Of a stretch of DNA of 7,743 bases, positions 6,054 through 7,743 are shown piece by piece. The first letter of the stretch is position 1, and each line of letters starts with the position of its first letter. This DNA is from an uncultured Sphingomonadales bacterium (lineage in GTDB: Bacteria; Pseudomonadota; Alphaproteobacteria; Sphingomonadales; Sphingomonadaceae), in contig CAIWFP010000219.1 in NCBI GenBank assembly GCA_903911985.1, positions 1 through 7,743 on the forward strand. The letters are read 5' to 3'. Under the pieces are notes generated by a model. It was given only the letters and a program-made list of their open reading frames with translations. It searched no databases and was not told where the DNA came from. The position numbers and the translations under genes were made by a program.

Positions 6054-7743
6054 CTATTGCGCGGCCACGCCCAGTTCCTCCACCTCATTGGCCTGCCGGT
6101 TCCACATTTCGGCATAGAGCCCGTCGCGGCGCAGCAATTCGGCGTGGGTGCCCTGCTCGGCCAGACGCCCCTCGTTCAGCACCAGAATGCAATCGGCGTC
6201 CGCAATGGTGGAAAGGCGGTGGGCGATCGACAGGCTGGTGCGATTGGTGGCGATATCGTGCAGGGTGGAGAGGATCTCCTGCTCGGTGCGGGTGTCGAGC
6301 GCGCTGGTCGCCTCGTCGAGCAGCAGGATCGGCGGGTTCTTGAGCAGGGTGCGGGCGATGGCCACGCGCTGCTTCTCGCCACCGGAGAGCTTCAGGCCCC
6401 GCTCGCCAACCTCGGTGTTCAGGCCCTTGGGCAGGCGCTCGATCAGCGGCCAGATGGCGGCGCCCCGCGCGGCGGCCTCGATCTCGGCCGGGCTGGCGTC
6501 CCCAAGGTCGTTGGCGCGCCCATAACCGACAATGTAGCCGATGGTGTCGTTGAACAGCACCGAAACCAGCGGCACGATGCCGAGGTTCGCGCGCAAGGAC
6601 GTTTGGGTGACAGCGGCGATATCCTGCCCGTCGATGAGGATGCGCCCGGACCAGGGGTCGTAGAAGCGGAAGATCAGCCGGGCGATGGTGCTCTTGCCCG
6701 CACCCGAGGGGCCGACAAGCGCGACATTGTGCCCCGCTGGCACCTCGAAGGTGAGGCCATGCAGGATGGTGCGGTCGCGATCATAGCCGAACACGACATT
6801 GTCGAACACCACACTGGGCTGGCGGATGACCAGTGCCGGGGCGCCGGGGGCATCCTTCACCTCGATCTCTGTGTCGATGAGCGCGAACATGGCGGCCATG
6901 TCGATCAGGCCCTGCCGGATGGTGCGATAGACCATGCCCAGCATATCCAGCGGGCGGAAGAGTTGGGTGAGGTAGGTGTTGACGAAGACCAGATCGCCCA
7001 CCGTCAGGCGCCCTTGCGACCAGCCCCATACGGTGTAGCCCATGGCGCCCGCCATCAGCAGATTCACCACCAGCGCCTGGGCGATGTTGAGCAGACCCAG
7101 CGAGTTTTCCGAGACCACCGCCGCATCGGCATAGGCGCGGGTGGCCGCGCCATAGCGTTTGAGCTCGCGAGACTCGGCGGCGAAATATTTCACCGTCTCG
7201 TAATTCAGCAGCGAATCGACCGCGCGGGCCATTGCCTGCCCATCCAGCCGGTTCATCTTTTCGCGCAGGGCAGAGCGCCATTCGGTGATCCAGCGCGTGG
7301 TCGCCGCATAGGCCACCACCGCCGTTGCCGTGGCCAGCACCAGCCCCCAGCCGAAATAGAGCTTGAAGATGATGGCCACCGCCACAAGCTCGATTACCGT
7401 GGGGGCCACATTGAACAGCAGGAAATAGAGCATGGTGTCGATGCTCTTGGTTCCGCGGTCGATCACCTTGGTGACCTCGCCCGTGCGGCGGGCCAGATGG
7501 AAGCGCAGGGAGAGGCGGTGCAGCCGGGCGAACACATCCTCCGCCAGCGTGCGGGTGGCATCCTGCCCTACCCGCTCGAACACGATGTTGCGCAGATTGT
7601 CGAAAGCGACGCTGGCAAAGCGGCCAAGGGCGTAGGCCATGACAAAGGCAAAGGCGACGCGGAAGGCGGGTGAGTCGGCGCCGGTTCCCAGTGAGGTACC
7701 CTTGGCGGTCATCGCGTCGATGGCGTGCTTGTAGGCGAAGGGC
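6054..7743 (-). CDS. atm1: Atm1-type ABC exporter (ABCB7/HMT family), 5'-truncated by window edge
   Basis: 562 residues are visible. The frame is still open at 7743 and begins PFAYKHAIDAM, so about 50-60 N-terminal residues, including the first membrane helix, lie outside. The ATG at 7712 is internal. It is a homodimeric half-transporter. Relatives export glutathione disulfide or glutathione-metal and persulfide species from the cytoplasm. From memory of N. aromaticivorans Atm1, the glutathione-pocket residues appear conserved (visible numbering): Tyr106, Arg156, Arg160, Asn219, Gln222, Met267, Gly269, Arg273. In the ATPase domain: Walker A GPSGAGKST (344-352), signature LSGGE (452-456), Walker B LLLDE with D476-E477, D-loop SALD and the switch His508. 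The Q-loop is abnormal, IVPLVSVLF (L392, V393) where IVPQDSVLF is expected. It converges on the porin gene across repeat copy 2. The stop is TAG at 6056-6054. Confidence 0.93.
   Translation of the reverse strand, partial: PFAYKHAIDAMTAKGTSLGTGADSPAFRVAFAFVMAYALGRFASVAFDNLRNIVFERVGQDATRTLAEDVFARLHRLSLRFHLARRTGEVTKVIDRGTKSIDTMLYFLLFNVAPTVIELVAVAIIFKLYFGWGLVLATATAVVAYAATTRWITEWRSALREKMNRLDGQAMARAVDSLLNYETVKYFAAESRELKRYGAATRAYADAAVVSENSLGLLNIAQALVVNLLMAGAMGYTVWGWSQGRLTVGDLVFVNTYLTQLFRPLDMLGMVYRTIRQGLIDMAAMFALIDTEIEVKDAPGAPALVIRQPSVVFDNVVFGYDRDRTILHGLTFEVPAGHNVALVGPSGAGKSTIARLIFRFYDPWSGRILIDGQDIAAVTQTSLRANLGIVPLVSVLFNDTIGYIVGYGRANDLGDASPAEIEAAARGAAIWPLIERLPKGLNTEVGERGLKLSGGEKQRVAIARTLLKNPPILLLDEATSALDTRTEQEILSTLHDIATNRTSLSIAHRLSTIADADCILVLNEGRLAEQGTHAELLRRDGLYAEMWNRQANEVEELGVAAQ

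Noticed and set aside
6057..7673. 538-codon plus-strand open frame antisense to the exporter
   Set aside because: It is exactly complementary to a well-identified ABC exporter, with Gln/His/Gly-rich low-information translation and no Shine-Dalgarno. It is a mirror frame caused by high GC.
7710..7712. ATG at 7712 as the true start of the exporter
   Set aside because: The frame stays open to the window edge, and the upstream residues PFAYKHAIDA match the expected end of the first membrane helix region, so this Met is internal.

Overview
The window reads as chromosomal, housekeeping DNA from a sphingomonad alphaproteobacterium, most likely Novosphingobium or a close relative. The DNA is GC-rich. 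An Atm1-type ABC exporter very closely resembles the structurally characterised Novosphingobium aromaticivorans Atm1 as I remember it. The BamE protein has a Gly-rich tail and the HslV/HslU pair is of alphaproteobacterial type. No database search was possible, so family names come from motif recognition.

Layout. 1-331 holds no gene. It carries one copy of a dispersed ~150-bp repeat and a pair of REP-like palindromes. 332-1422 (minus) is a two-gene unit: a ubiquinol-cytochrome c chaperone gene followed, with a one-base stop/start overlap, by the YceD/DUF177 gene. 1423-1629 is a divergent intergenic region leading into bamE (plus). 2140-2245 holds a short tandem repeat, a perfect 10-bp dyad and a candidate heat-shock promoter. 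Next comes a tightly packed plus-strand unit: hslV, hslU, an ACT-domain gene and a DUF1737 gene, the last three overlapping. After a 204-bp region rich in small palindromes comes a TorF-family outer-membrane porin gene with a strong intrinsic terminator. A second, inverted copy of the ~150-bp repeat lies between it and the convergent Atm1-like exporter gene, whose 5' end runs off the right edge.

How the genes fit together. HslV and HslU form the two-component ATP-dependent protease. The ACT-domain and DUF1737 proteins are probably co-translated with HslU, with unknown roles. BamE belongs to the outer-membrane beta-barrel assembly machine, of which the TorF-like porin would be a client. The chaperone gene serves cytochrome bc1 assembly and YceD is linked to 23S rRNA/50S maturation. 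The exporter is expected to move glutathione-linked compounds across the inner membrane.

I found no new defence, mobile or biosynthetic system. The points most worth a second look are (1) an exporter whose Q-loop glutamine and neighbouring consensus residues are replaced while every other ATPase motif and the glutathione pocket look intact, (2) a two-copy inverted intergenic repeat with conserved ends and core but diverged filling, (3) a REP-like palindrome doublet, and (4) an hslV start with no Shine-Dalgarno, a sigma-32-like promoter and an overlapping dyad, suggesting a leaderless or operator-controlled heat-shock transcript.
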